Source of the DNA: Ignavibacteria bacterium
GTDB taxonomy: Bacteria; Bacteroidota; Ignavibacteria; Ch128b
Assembly (NCBI GenBank): GCA_016873845.1
Contig: VGVX01000021.1
Location: 1 to 37,161 of the forward strand
Length of the DNA: 37,161 nucleotides
Reading direction: 5' to 3'
The notes below the pieces were generated by a model. It had not been told where the DNA came from. It did not search any database and was given only the letters and a program-made list of their open reading frames with translations. This document shows positions 1 through 10,800 of the stretch, piece after piece. The first letter of the stretch is position 1. Each line of letters opens with the position of its first letter. The position numbers were made by a program, and so were the translations under genes.

Positions 1-3000
1 GTGCCGAACCAACCGTTTTGTCCGACCCACCACATTGAGTTGTTCCAACCGTATTCAGTTCCGGCTTGAGTGAGCGATGTGGCTGAAGTCCAATTCAATC
101 CACCATTAGTTGTTTTCATTAGAGTCCATATTCCGCTTAACGGATCGCCTTGAAAATATCCGTTATTCGCATCAAACATTTCTACATGATTAAAGAATCC
201 GCCGGCTTGAGTATAAACCGCCTGCCAACTAGTTCCCCCGTTCGATGTACGATAGAGAACTGCATCAGTTGTACCATTTGAAATTGCAAACGCAATATTC
301 GCATCTGAACCAAATATGTTGTGAATATCTATTGCACGTGGACTTGTAACGGTAGTCCAGTTTGTTCCACCATTTGTAGTACGAATTACTACTCCACCAA
401 GACCACCTGCCCATGCGACTTGATCGCTTACAGCATGAACGGTATAGAGCGTGGCTGTTGTTCCACTCGTTTGGAGCGTCCAACCTTCGGTTGTTGGAGC
501 ACTAATCGTAAATGTATTATCACTTACGTCATTCGTTGCTGCATTTGCATTATCAGATACTCTGACTTTACATGAATTGGATGGCGTATTTGGAATTGTC
601 CAAGGATATGTACCCATTTCACCTTCGATGTAGCCTGCAGGATCTTTAGGATTATATCCATCTAATCTTGTCTTTGATGAAACAACTGCTGGAGCTGTGC
701 CAATGTTGATCCAGCTTGTACCATTATTGGTTGTATATTCTAACTTAACTGTTGCAATGCCGGTCGCAGTCCAAACTATATTTTGAGTTGAACCGACAGG
801 CCAATTTTCTCCGCCATTTGGAGAGACCAAAGTGACCGATGCAGGGGCTGCTGTATATGTTAATGTGATTTTGAGTTTTGATAACACACCTGGATTAGCA
901 ACTGTGTAAGTACCGGCACCAGACATTGCAACGTTAACTATAGTACCTGTAACGATATCTTGCAATAAACCGGTTACACTTGTAGGCAGATTCCAGAATA
1001 GTCTCAGTGAATCACCAGTTGAACCCATTTGATAAAATATTTCATGTATCTTATTTCCGGAAAATGCACTTGTTCCTTGTCGATAATCTTTCAATGAACC
1101 TTGTCCTAATCCCGGAACTCCAATGTCAGTCCCAATGAATCTTCCATCAAATACTCCTGTTGGAGGCACTGGAGGAAGTTCTGCTTCACCGAGAGCCGCA
1201 TCAATTCCATCTGTTGCAGCAGGATCAATTCCATATCGCATTAAGACCGAAGTTGTTCCGTCGGAAATTACAAATGGATTATCTTGGTAGATCGTCTGTG
1301 CACCACTTACAGTGAAATTAGCGTTACTTGCATCGTTCGTTGTTGGAGTTGTTGCACTTTCAACTCTAACGCGGTATTGAGTACCAGATAATGTTCCAGT
1401 ATTCCAGCCATAAACTCCGGAATTGGCAACATTTGATGCAATCGTAGTCGGATAAGTTGTTCCGCCATCAGCAGACAATTTAATATTAACATTCCCGCTG
1501 ACATTCAACGATTTCCAAGCAATTACCTGATGTGCATTTTGCTTAAATGACTCACCGCCATTCGGCGACAAAACTGTAATCGAGCTTGTAGTCGGAACAG
1601 TATATGTCAAAGTCATTTTCAGCTTGCTGTAGGTTGATGGATTTGCAACTAAGTATTTTCCATCACCGCTCATTGGAACATCAATCAAGGCGCCTGTTAC
1701 TAAATCTTGTAAACGCCCGGTAACATTTGCTGGCAAGCTCCAGTAAATTGTAATGTCTGTTGCGAGCAGCTTAGCTAATGGGCCCATTTGATATTTAAGT
1801 TCATGGATTTTATTCCCATCAAACGTTGAGGCACCCTGTCTGAAATCGCTCAACACTCCCTGTCCGAGCCCGATAATACCAATATCATCACCTATTAAAC
1901 GTCCATCAAAAACTGTAGATGGTGGTGTTGGCGGCAATTCAAACTCACCAAGTGCTGCATCAATTCCATCAGTTGCACTTGGATCAATACCAACTCTTAG
2001 TATTTGAGAGAAGAATTGATCGGAAACAACGACCGGAATATTCTTTAGCACCGTGCTCGCAGCAACAATACTGAATGAAGAATCACTCACATCAAAAATT
2101 GTAGTTGGTGCCGAGTTGCTCTGAACTTTGACTCTATAATTAGTCCCAAGAATAGTTGGTGCGGGAACTGCAGCAAAACCATTATTTGGAATGTTTGTAA
2201 ATACTGGACCGAATGTTGCTCCGCCATCTGTCGAGGCGAGAACATCAACATTTCCGGGCGAGCCAGTGGATTTCCATACAACGATCTGCTGTGCACCAGC
2301 ATTTAATTTCTCCCCTCCATTTGGTGATAGTACAGTAATTGTGCCGGACGGAGGAGTACTTATAGTAAATACAGCATCACTTTCATCTGCAGGAGTTCCA
2401 TCCGCAGCATCACTCACTTTAACTTTTGCTTGAGTAGTTGGAGTACTTGGCACTGTCCAAGCATAAGTTGCTGGAGTGGCAGGAACTGAAGCCGCAACTG
2501 TTGACCATGACGTTCCATTGTTAGTTGTATATTCCAACTTGACATTCGTTATGTTACTGCTTGTCCATGTAATATTTTTTGATGCACCCACGAACCAGTT
2601 CTCGCCGCCATTTGGTGAAGTTAATTGAACTGTCTCTGTTGTTCCGCCTAGGGCGTATGTAACTGTCATTTTGAGTTTATTCAGTACTCCTGGATTTGTA
2701 ACTGTATAATTTCCTGTCCCGCTCATCGCCACGTCAATGATTGATCCTGTGATTAAATCTTGAAGTCTGCCAGTTACTCCAGTCGGCATATTCCAATTAA
2801 ACGTAATCGTTGTTCCAGTTCCGACTTGATATTTAAACTCGTGTATCTTCTGTCCATTATGAGTCGTTGTTCCTTGACGATAATCTTTAGCGAGACCCTG
2901 CCCAATACTTATTCCAATATCATCTCCAATGAACCGAGCATCAAATACTCCCGTTGGAGGAGGCGGTGGTAATTCTTGTTCACCGAGTGAAGCATCAATT

Positions 3001-4769
3001 CCATCTGTTGCTGTTGGATCAAGGCCAAATTTTAGAGTTGCGGTTCCTCCAGCATTGTCTGTTACTGTTATTGGAATATCAACGGCAACTGTGGAAGCTG
3101 AACCGCCAATTTGAAAACCAATTAAACGATGCGGAGCACTTTGGTTCAAAGAACCAAGTGTAACCGTTCCGGTTTGATATTGGTTTGTCACAAATAAACC
3201 ACCACCAATCACCGTGGCCGGATGAAGTGAAGCAACATTAAAACTATCTACTCTCGCACCAGTTGTGGCATTCAATTTTACGATTGGTGAAGAAGTATTT
3301 GTTGATAAACCATCATCCCAGACCCATAAAAATGGACCGCCTGAACTTAGAGTATCATATGCATTACCCGCCATACCTGTTAAACCATGGACTGTTTGAG
3401 CTATCGAGCTTATAACAGTTCCAGTTCTGCTTACGAGGGAAATATTTCCAGACCATCCAGCTACATAGAAGGCATCCGCGGCTTTGTTATATGATATTCC
3501 TCGCACTGCGAATGGTGCTGTAAAAGCTGTCGTTGCTGCAAATGTAGTTTTGTCAATTTTATAAACAGTCGTAGTATTCGGGGCTCCATATAGGTCTGTA
3601 CCATCGAAAGCTAAATCTCTGAATCCAGATGATGCAGCTAAACCGCCTACTGTAAAGGAATCAATTGTGGTACCTGCTTTATTAACACGCCACATTTTGT
3701 TTTCATTCCACTTCGAAAGATAGAAGTATGTACCGTCGAATTCTGTACCATACCAGCTGACACCTGCCGGATACAGATTCGATGCATTAATATTATATTG
3801 AACATTAAATGCATTCCAAGCAAATGTGGTTACTTTTCCTGTATCATTCGATGGATTCGAGTCTCCAGTCAACATAGTAAATGCGGTAACTTGATAATTA
3901 CCACTAGTTGTAGGAGTCCAGTTTGCAAAATTGATTGAATCAACAGCACCAGGTGCTAATGAACTTACATTAACTGTTTGGAGATAACCTCCAGGATTAA
4001 TAGTCATCCTTGTTTGAAATGCGCCTGAAGCAGTTGAACCGAAGTTCTTAACTACAACCCTTGGAGTATAGGCAGTATTTACGTCAACAGTTGTTCCAGG
4101 TGTGACGATTGCCATAACGCCCACATCGTTTGCAGTCGGAACCTCAACAAACATACTATCCAAATACAATCTCCATTGATCAAGTTCATTGTATCTGAAT
4201 GCTAAATAAATGTTTTGCCCGGCAAGAGAGTTTAAAGAAACTTGGAATAATTCTGCAGTTGTACCTGCTGGCATTAATTTAGTCATCCGAGTATAACCTG
4301 ATGGCGGTGTTCCACCACTTGTTGAATAAAAAATCTCAACAGAATCAACATATGCAGTAGATTGCCTTTTGGCATAAAAATTTAATACGGCACCAGCACT
4401 AACTACGAATTGGTGAGTTCTGAGCCAATCATCATTCTGCAAAGTTGTACTTTCATAAGTAGCTGCGGCACTTGCTGTACCAAATATTGGGGTGGTGGTA
4501 TATCTAGTCCATTGTTGGGTACCTGCATCTAAATTATGGGAAGCCCAGCCGGTTGGAGGAAATGTTGTATTTTCAAATCCTTCAGACCAGGTTATCACAC
4601 CAAGTGGTTTATAATTTACGCTCGCAGGCAAGGATACAGGTGCGAAACCGCGTGCATCCATTTCTGCTCGATAGTTCGGATTCGAACTGATGTAACTCTC
4701 AGAATATTGTGCATAAACAGAAGTAAACCCGAACAAGATTAGTATTGCTAACAGTTTAATATTTTTCAT
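1..4769 (-). CDS. Giant secreted multidomain protein, C-terminus beyond the window
   Basis: The reading frame is open from an ATG at 4769 to the left edge, giving at least 1589 residues with no stop. Residues 1-20 are a signal peptide (hydrophobic core, then VYA before Gln). Residues about 55-210 carry a choice-of-anchor-J/cleaved-adhesin-like domain (GFENTTFPPTGW at 64-75). About 211-310 is CARDB-like and about 313-526 is propeller-like. Then come three copies of a roughly 150-residue module (near 560-705, 905-1056 and 1156-1303), each with GxDPxATDGID, ELPPxPP and GVFDxRxIG, interleaved with four Kre9/KNH-like Ig domains (SPNGGE motifs). The visible end (about 1425-1589) has YCF48/BNR-like repeats (NGGTNW, NGGTSW). 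The start is supported by AGGAGAG just upstream. An in-frame ATG at 4868 would add 33 residues ahead of the signal peptide and is less likely. The protein is probably exported and, by analogy with its neighbour, carries a T9SS tail outside the window. Substrate or partner is unknown. Confidence 0.88.
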   Translation of the reverse strand, partial: MKNIKLLAILILFGFTSVYAQYSESYISSNPNYRAEMDARGFAPVSLPASVNYKPLGVITWSEGFENTTFPPTGWASHNLDAGTQQWTRYTTTPIFGTASAAATYESTTLQNDDWLRTHQFVVSAGAVLNFYAKRQSTAYVDSVEIFYSTSGGTPPSGYTRMTKLMPAGTTAELFQVSLNSLAGQNIYLAFRYNELDQWRLYLDSMFVEVPTANDVGVMAIVTPGTTVDVNTAYTPRVVVKNFGSTASGAFQTRMTINPGGYLQTVNVSSLAPGAVDSINFANWTPTTSGNYQVTAFTMLTGDSNPSNDTGKVTTFAWNAFNVQYNINASNLYPAGVSWYGTEFDGTYFYLSKWNENKMWRVNKAGTTIDSFTVGGLAASSGFRDLAFDGTDLYGAPNTTTVYKIDKTTFAATTAFTAPFAVRGISYNKAADAFYVAGWSGNISLVSRTGTVISSIAQTVHGLTGMAGNAYDTLSSGGPFLWVWDDGLSTNTSSPIVKLNATTGARVDSFNVASLHPATVIGGGLFVTNQYQTGTVTLGSLNQSAPHRLIGFQIGGSASTVAVDIPITVTDNAGGTATLKFGLDPTATDGIDASLGEQELPPPPPTGVFDARFIGDDIGISIGQGLAKDYRQGTTTHNGQKIHEFKYQVGTGTTITFNWNMPTGVTGRLQDLITGSIIDVAMSGTGNYTVTNPGVLNKLKMTVTYALGGTTETVQLTSPNGGENWFVGASKNITWTSSNITNVKLEYTTNNGTSWSTVAASVPATPATYAWTVPSTPTTQAKVKVSDAADGTPADESDAVFTISTPPSGTITVLSPNGGEKLNAGAQQIVVWKSTGSPGNVDVLASTDGGATFGPVFTNIPNNGFAAVPAPTILGTNYRVKVQSNSAPTTIFDVSDSSFSIVAASTVLKNIPVVVSDQFFSQILRVGIDPSATDGIDAALGEFELPPTPPSTVFDGRLIGDDIGIIGLGQGVLSDFRQGASTFDGNKIHELKYQMGPLAKLLATDITIYWSLPANVTGRLQDLVTGALIDVPMSGDGKYLVANPSTYSKLKMTLTYTVPTTSSITVLSPNGGESFKQNAHQVIAWKSLNVSGNVNIKLSADGGTTYPTTIASNVANSGVYGWNTGTLSGTQYRVRVESATTPTTNDASNANFTVSGAQTIYQDNPFVISDGTTSVLMRYGIDPAATDGIDAALGEAELPPVPPTGVFDGRFIGTDIGVPGLGQGSLKDYRQGTSAFSGNKIHEIFYQMGSTGDSLRLFWNLPTSVTGLLQDIVTGTIVNVAMSGAGTYTVANPGVLSKLKITLTYTAAPASVTLVSPNGGENWPVGSTQNIVWTATGIATVKLEYTTNNGTSWINIGTAPAVVSSKTRLDGYNPKDPAGYIEGEMGTYPWTIPNTPSNSCKVRVSDNANAATNDVSDNTFTISAPTTEGWTLQTSGTTATLYTVHAVSDQVAWAGGLGGVVIRTTNGGTNWTTVTSPRAIDIHNIFGSDANIAFAISNGTTDAVLYRTSNGGTSWQAVYTQAGGFFNHVEMFDANNGYFQGDPLSGIWTLMKTTNGGLNWTSATSLTQAGTEYGWNNSMWWVGQNGWFG

Positions 4770-4810
4770 AAATACTAACTCTCCTTTATTGCTTTGGGAT
4801 GTTAATGATC

Positions 4811-4835
4811 CCGACGGTTCCTGAGGAACCGCCGG
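4811..4835 (-). terminator. Hairpin between the two giant secreted-protein genes
   Basis: The arms CCGACGGTTCC and GGAACCGCCGG surround a 3-base loop. The single A/C mismatch on the plus strand becomes a G-U pair in RNA read from the minus strand, so the 11-base-pair stem is complete only in the transcript of the flanking genes. It lies about 53 bases past the stop of the 2335-residue gene and about 40 bases before the start of the next gene. No U-run follows, so it may be a processing or attenuation hairpin rather than a strong intrinsic terminator. Confidence 0.45.
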
Positions 4836-4887
4836 AATATTGAAGTTATTAATTTCATTTCTTTTCATGACCTTATTCACCTATACC

Positions 4888-7800
4888 TTACTTCAAGAAC
4901 ATCATTTTCTTAACACTTGTAAATTTGGATGTTTGAATTCTATAGAAATAAACACCCGTACTTAATTTCGAAGCATCGAAGTTTATCGAATAGTAACCAG
5001 CTTCGAGTTCTTTATTGACTAATTCAGCAACACGTTCACCTAGAGTATTGTAAACTTCGAGCCTGACCTTCGCATCCTCCGGTAATCCAAAGCGGATAAC
5101 TGTACTTGGATTAAACGGATTAGGATAATTTTGACTCATTTCATAAACTGTTGGTATTACAACCTTTTCAAGTGTGAACGAGGATAAGGAGCTGTTAGCA
5201 ATAACAACTTCCTCATTATTTTTAATTCTTTCGTTGAGAACGATTCCACCAAGACCATCATTTATACTAAATGTAGTCTCATCGAAGTTTTCAAGTCTAA
5301 TTCTAACAGGATAAGCTGCAGAATTCAATGCAACTTGATATTTTCCAATACTTGCATCTTCAACATATTTATTATTTTGGAAACGAACATCAAATACACC
5401 GCTTGGTGGTACTGGAGGTAATTCGTATCTACCTTCAAATTGAACATTCGAACCAAAGTACAATTTGGTTTGATTCCCCGCAGCATCTGTAATTATCATT
5501 GTCGGCCAGATATTATCGACAACTTCTACGGGAACTTGGGAAGGATTCAGCTTCGGATAACTAGAAGCTAAATAAATCTTTCCATCATTATTGGTTTTTA
5601 CCCAATAACCTTTACCTTTTGTAACATCTGTCGCCTGCGAATAGCCTGCAGCGTACACGAAGAACGGTGAGGATATTATATTCGGTGGCGTTGAATAAAT
5701 TCCAGTCACTGGAATTGTAGTGTGAGATGCACCTATCATATTCCAACCTGACTTCACTGGAACTTCGAGTATCCAAGAAGGAGCAGCTGTGAAATTGTGA
5801 GTGCCAATTGCAGCAAATTTCAGCCAATATCCGACACCAAGTTTCAGCGTATCTTCCCTCGTATAACCAAGAGCCTCACTGAACGCGAACGCATTTGAAG
5901 TCGAAGCCGGGAAGAGTGAGGTCTTGCTCATATTCGCGACTTTAACAGGCATCGATAATAAATTCCATCCAACTGCAGTCGAGAAGCTGACAGCTACTGT
6001 ACTTGAAGTCGAAATGAATGAGAAATTGAGCCCAGTAATTGGACCAGTTCCGACAGTTGTATCGATGTTAACTACAGCAGGATAGAAATTCACTGGTGGT
6101 GTTGCTTGAATTCTATACGCACCAGCGTACAAAGCGCTGAATGTATAGTTACCAGTTGAATCAGTTGCGAAAGTTTCAACCAATGCCATGGTCGGAAGTT
6201 TGAATAATTTTACGGTCGCACCTGAATTATTCGGTTTTCCAGTTAAAGTAACTGTTCCTGCAAAACTGCCTGTAGGAGGTGGTTCTGCAGTTCTCAAATA
6301 ATTAGCAGTGTTTTGAATAAGTTTCTGTGCTATTGATAAATCTGAAATCATCGCTATATTAAACGAGAAGAAGATATTATCTGCACTAAGAGGATTAGGA
6401 TTCTTATCATGTACAATAACAGAACCGCTGTCGAGATGCGAAGACCATGTACCAGCATGATAGATCGACTTTGGTTCCCAATCTACCGCCATAGCATCAC
6501 GTGTGTAGATTGATGTACCTGTTAATAAAACATTATCTGGAATTAAATTAGGTATTGTAAATATTGGATGTCCTGGTATGTTAATTTTAATTGTACCTGC
6601 AGTTGCATCGCTTATCCATCGGCTCGTATGCAATATTTCTTTTCTGAAGAAAGAATCGGCAGTAGTGTTTGTATTTCTGAAGAAGTAACCGATTTCACCG
6701 CCTTCAGCCCAAGTCTTTGCATTCGGTCTTCGGGCATAATTTCTTAGTGCCAGTCGTTTACCAGCATCATTAAATATATTAGTAGATTTAGCTCCTGTTG
6801 AAAGAATGACAATGTCATAACCAGCAAGTTGATTTGTATCCAATGCGGCAAATGTTACTAAATCAGCATTATATCCTATTGAATCTAAAGTTGATTTGAA
6901 CAGGGTCGCAGCCGCACCTAACGGCATAGCTAAATTTGCTTCTCCCGGTTTATCCTCGGAGATACGATCAGTTTCAGAGACATCATCATCGATCACTAAA
7001 ACATTTCCTAATGTGGTTGGGAGTGTTCTGTTTAGCACCAGAGTACCGCCATTAGCTAAGAAAGTATCTATGAGAGTTGTCTTAAATCCACTCTTAGAGA
7101 ATTTAACCAGCACATTACCTGGTGCAACCGCTGAAATTGAATAAGCACCAGTGGATGAAGATGTGGCATTCTTACCCGGTTGATTTAAAATCTCAACTAA
7201 TACCCCGCTATGGTTAGTCTGACCAGCGAGTTGGACTGTCCCACTAATCGTACCATTCACCAGCACCTGGAATGTAAAGTTAATTCCACTTACTGTTCCA
7301 CCGGTTGTACTGGTATCTTTTGAAAGTGTATATGGGAAGTAACCAGTCGGGGCGACTGATGTTACTCTATAATTTCCATTGAATAATGAATCAAATGAAT
7401 AGGCGCCAGTGCTGGCTGTCACTGTAGATTTGATCTGTCCAGTACCGATATTTAAAAGATTCATCACAACACCGCCGTGATTTGTAGCACCGGTGAGAGT
7501 AACATCACCAGTGATCTTACCTGTGGCTGCACTTTCTTGTTTAAATATGAATTTAGCAGTATTCTCTAACATTTTCTTAGCTACTGATTGATCTGTAATT
7601 GCAGAAATATCAAAAGCAAATGTAATGTTATCTGCACTCGCAGGATCTGGAGTTCTATCTCGTACAATAATTGCCGATGAATCGGGGTATGTACTCCAGT
7701 TTGCAACGTTATACACTTGTAGGTCATTTGGTTTTAATAATACTACATCTCTCACTCCTGTCCCAGTACCAGTTAAAGGAATTGAGCTCGGAAGTGCATG

Positions 7801-10800
7801 CGGATCTGTATAGATAGGATGCGACACTCTCTTCGGGATAATATTGGCAGTGGATGTAGCGCTTGTAACCCATGTACCGGTGAAGAGAACTTGCTCTCTG
7901 AAATCTTTATCATACTCAGTAGTTTGAATTCGATAAATGTATGGAACTTGTCCACCTTCAACTAAAGTCTTTCCACCGAAATTTATATAATTTCTTATAG
8001 CATCTCTCTTTGGTTTATCGGCAAACATAGTTGTTGTACGCTGACCAGCAGAGAGGATGACTAATTGATAACTTCCAAGTGTATTAGTATCCAAAGCAGC
8101 AAAAGTGGTCAGTGTCGCGTCATATCCAAGAGAATCGAGTGTATTCTTAAATAATGTTGCAGATGGACCTGGCGTTGTAGTGAAGTCATCAACTATTAGA
8201 ACGACACCAAGTGTAGGAACTAAGGTCATGTTAACGATGGTAGTTCCACCGTTCGTGAGAGTAGTATCTTTCACTTTTGGTCCAAAACCTACTTTTGAGA
8301 ATTTAACTTGAATGTTACCTGGATTTACATTAGAAATTGAATATGTACCAGCTGTATTTGTGGTGGCTGTTTTACCAGCTTGACCAATTATTTCTACAAG
8401 CACACCGCCATTATTTGGTGCACCAGTTACAGTCACCGTACCCGAAACTGTACTTGGCAAAATTGGATTGAACGTGAAATTAATTCCGCTTACAGTTGTC
8501 GTACCGACAGTTGTATCTATATAAGCTGTATAGGGGAAATATCCGGTTGGAGCAACTGCCGTCACTCTATATGCACCTGAGTAAAGCGAATCAAATGAAT
8601 ATGTTCCATTTGAGGCAGTGGTAGTCGTTGCAGTTTTAACACCAGTTAAATTTATAACAACACCGCCGCTATTTGGAGCACCTGTAAGTGTTACTGTACC
8701 AGTAATTTTACCTGTTGGAGGTGCTTCAACTGCCATTAAATAATCTGCAGTGTTTTCAATTAATTTTCTAGCGGAAACTTGATCTACCATTACTCCGATA
8801 TTAAACGTATAGAATACATTATCCGCACTAACTGGATTCGGATTTTTATCATTCACAATTATGCCGCCACTATCGGGATGTGAAGACCAAGTGCTGACTG
8901 GGTAAACTTTCGCACCTGGTAATACTTTCATTGCATCCCTGACACCGATAGCAGTTCCTGTAAGAGTGAGGTTATCTGGAATAGTGTTCGGCGATGAATT
9001 GATTGGATGTCCAGTAAGTTTTCTATTTAAAATACCAGAAGATGCATCGCTCACCCAGGCTTCGGTAAATAGAACCTGCTGACGGAATACTTGATCATTA
9101 GTTCCGGTACTACGGAAGAAATAACCAACCTCCCCACCTTCTACCCAGGTTTTCTTGCCAGTTTGGCTAGCAAAATTGCGAATCGCATCTCGTTTACCTT
9201 GATCATTAAAAATAGCTGAGGTTTTTGAGCCAGCTGTGAGGATAACAATATCAAAATTTGCAAGGGTTGTGATATCAAATGCCGTAAATGTAACTAAATC
9301 TGCCAGGTATCCAACAGAATCTAATGCGGCTTTGAAAAGTGCTGCAGAAGCACCGAGTGGCGTAGTTAAATCGGCTTCAGCACCCGCTTTTTCAGTAGAG
9401 ATTCTGTCAAACTCAGTTGCATCGTCATCAATAACAAGTACGAGACCTTTTGTCTGAATGATTTTAAACTTATGATAACCGCTTGCAGGTGAATAAGTGA
9501 TATTCCGATTGGTGGACCTATCTCTTGCAGCAATTCTGTAAAAGATTGAATCTCCAAATGCAACTTGGTTAGTATCTGAATTGAACGCAGCTTCCCAATT
9601 GTCACCAGTCATTTTTGCAAGATTAAATCTCTTCCAATTACCAGTATTGTTTTTGTACCATTCAACCCAGACACTATCGACCATTAAATTATCAGTAGCC
9701 TGCGTCTTGACAACAGAGGGCCATCTAACTTTTGCCTGATCCCGAAGTGCAGTATGGGTAATAACCGGGAATTCTGTATCACCGATGATTAAGAAAGAGT
9801 TAAAAGTTGTTGCTGATGGGTGATAACCATAATTTCCAGCAGTCCCTTTATCGCGAGCTGTAATTCTATAATAAACAGTATCACCAACTGCTAATAATGT
9901 AGTATCGATATTAAAAACTCCGGACCAAGAATCACCAGATCCTTTTGTCATGTAAAATTGTCTTGGAGTACCATTCCATCTTACGCGATAATTAACTCGC
10001 ACAGAATCAACTCCAATATTATCAGTCACATTTGCGGTGACTGTCGGTGACCATGTTTCGCGATATTGATTTGGTAAAACTGTGTGAGTAACTGTAGGTG
10101 AAATATTATCAGCAGCAGCTTCGAATGAAAAAACACTCGAAGGTGCGCCGCCTGGCAAAGTAGCATATGAACCAGCATTATCCTGAGCATATAGATAATA
10201 ATTGTAAGTTGCTGGATTATTATTACCTGGAATATTCGCATAGAAGCTGTCGGTCGTTCCTATTCGAGTCATAGTTAATGAATCAAATGCACCGGTTGTA
10301 CCTCTTCTCCAATAAACTTTTGCATTTGTGATTGGGAGTGAAGCTGAAATCTTTGCACCAACATAATATGGTCCAGCAAGATTTTCAGTATTGCCAAGGG
10401 GTGGATGCTGAATTTGAATGAAGAAAACTTTTGCAGTATATGCATTGTGAGGACGATTTAATCGACGATCATTCCAGAATGGCCAGACTACTCCGTTCTT
10501 TGCTGCAATACCGATGTAGTCACCTTGATAACCTGTAGCTAAACCTGAAATTGACTGAGGTTTGTGCGGTGCGTCAGTTACTTTTATATCTTCGAAAGTA
10601 ACACCACCATCGACTGAACGAGACATGTAAACTTCTGCAGAATCATTTGCAGTAAAATTTCTGCTGTCATAGTAACAGATATTTACCGAACCATCTGCAG
10701 GATCGACTGCTAATGCAGGGAACCATTGATCACGATTTGTTAAAGCTGAATCAGCGTTAACTCGTTTCGGAGTTGTCCAAGTAGAACCGTTATTATCAGA

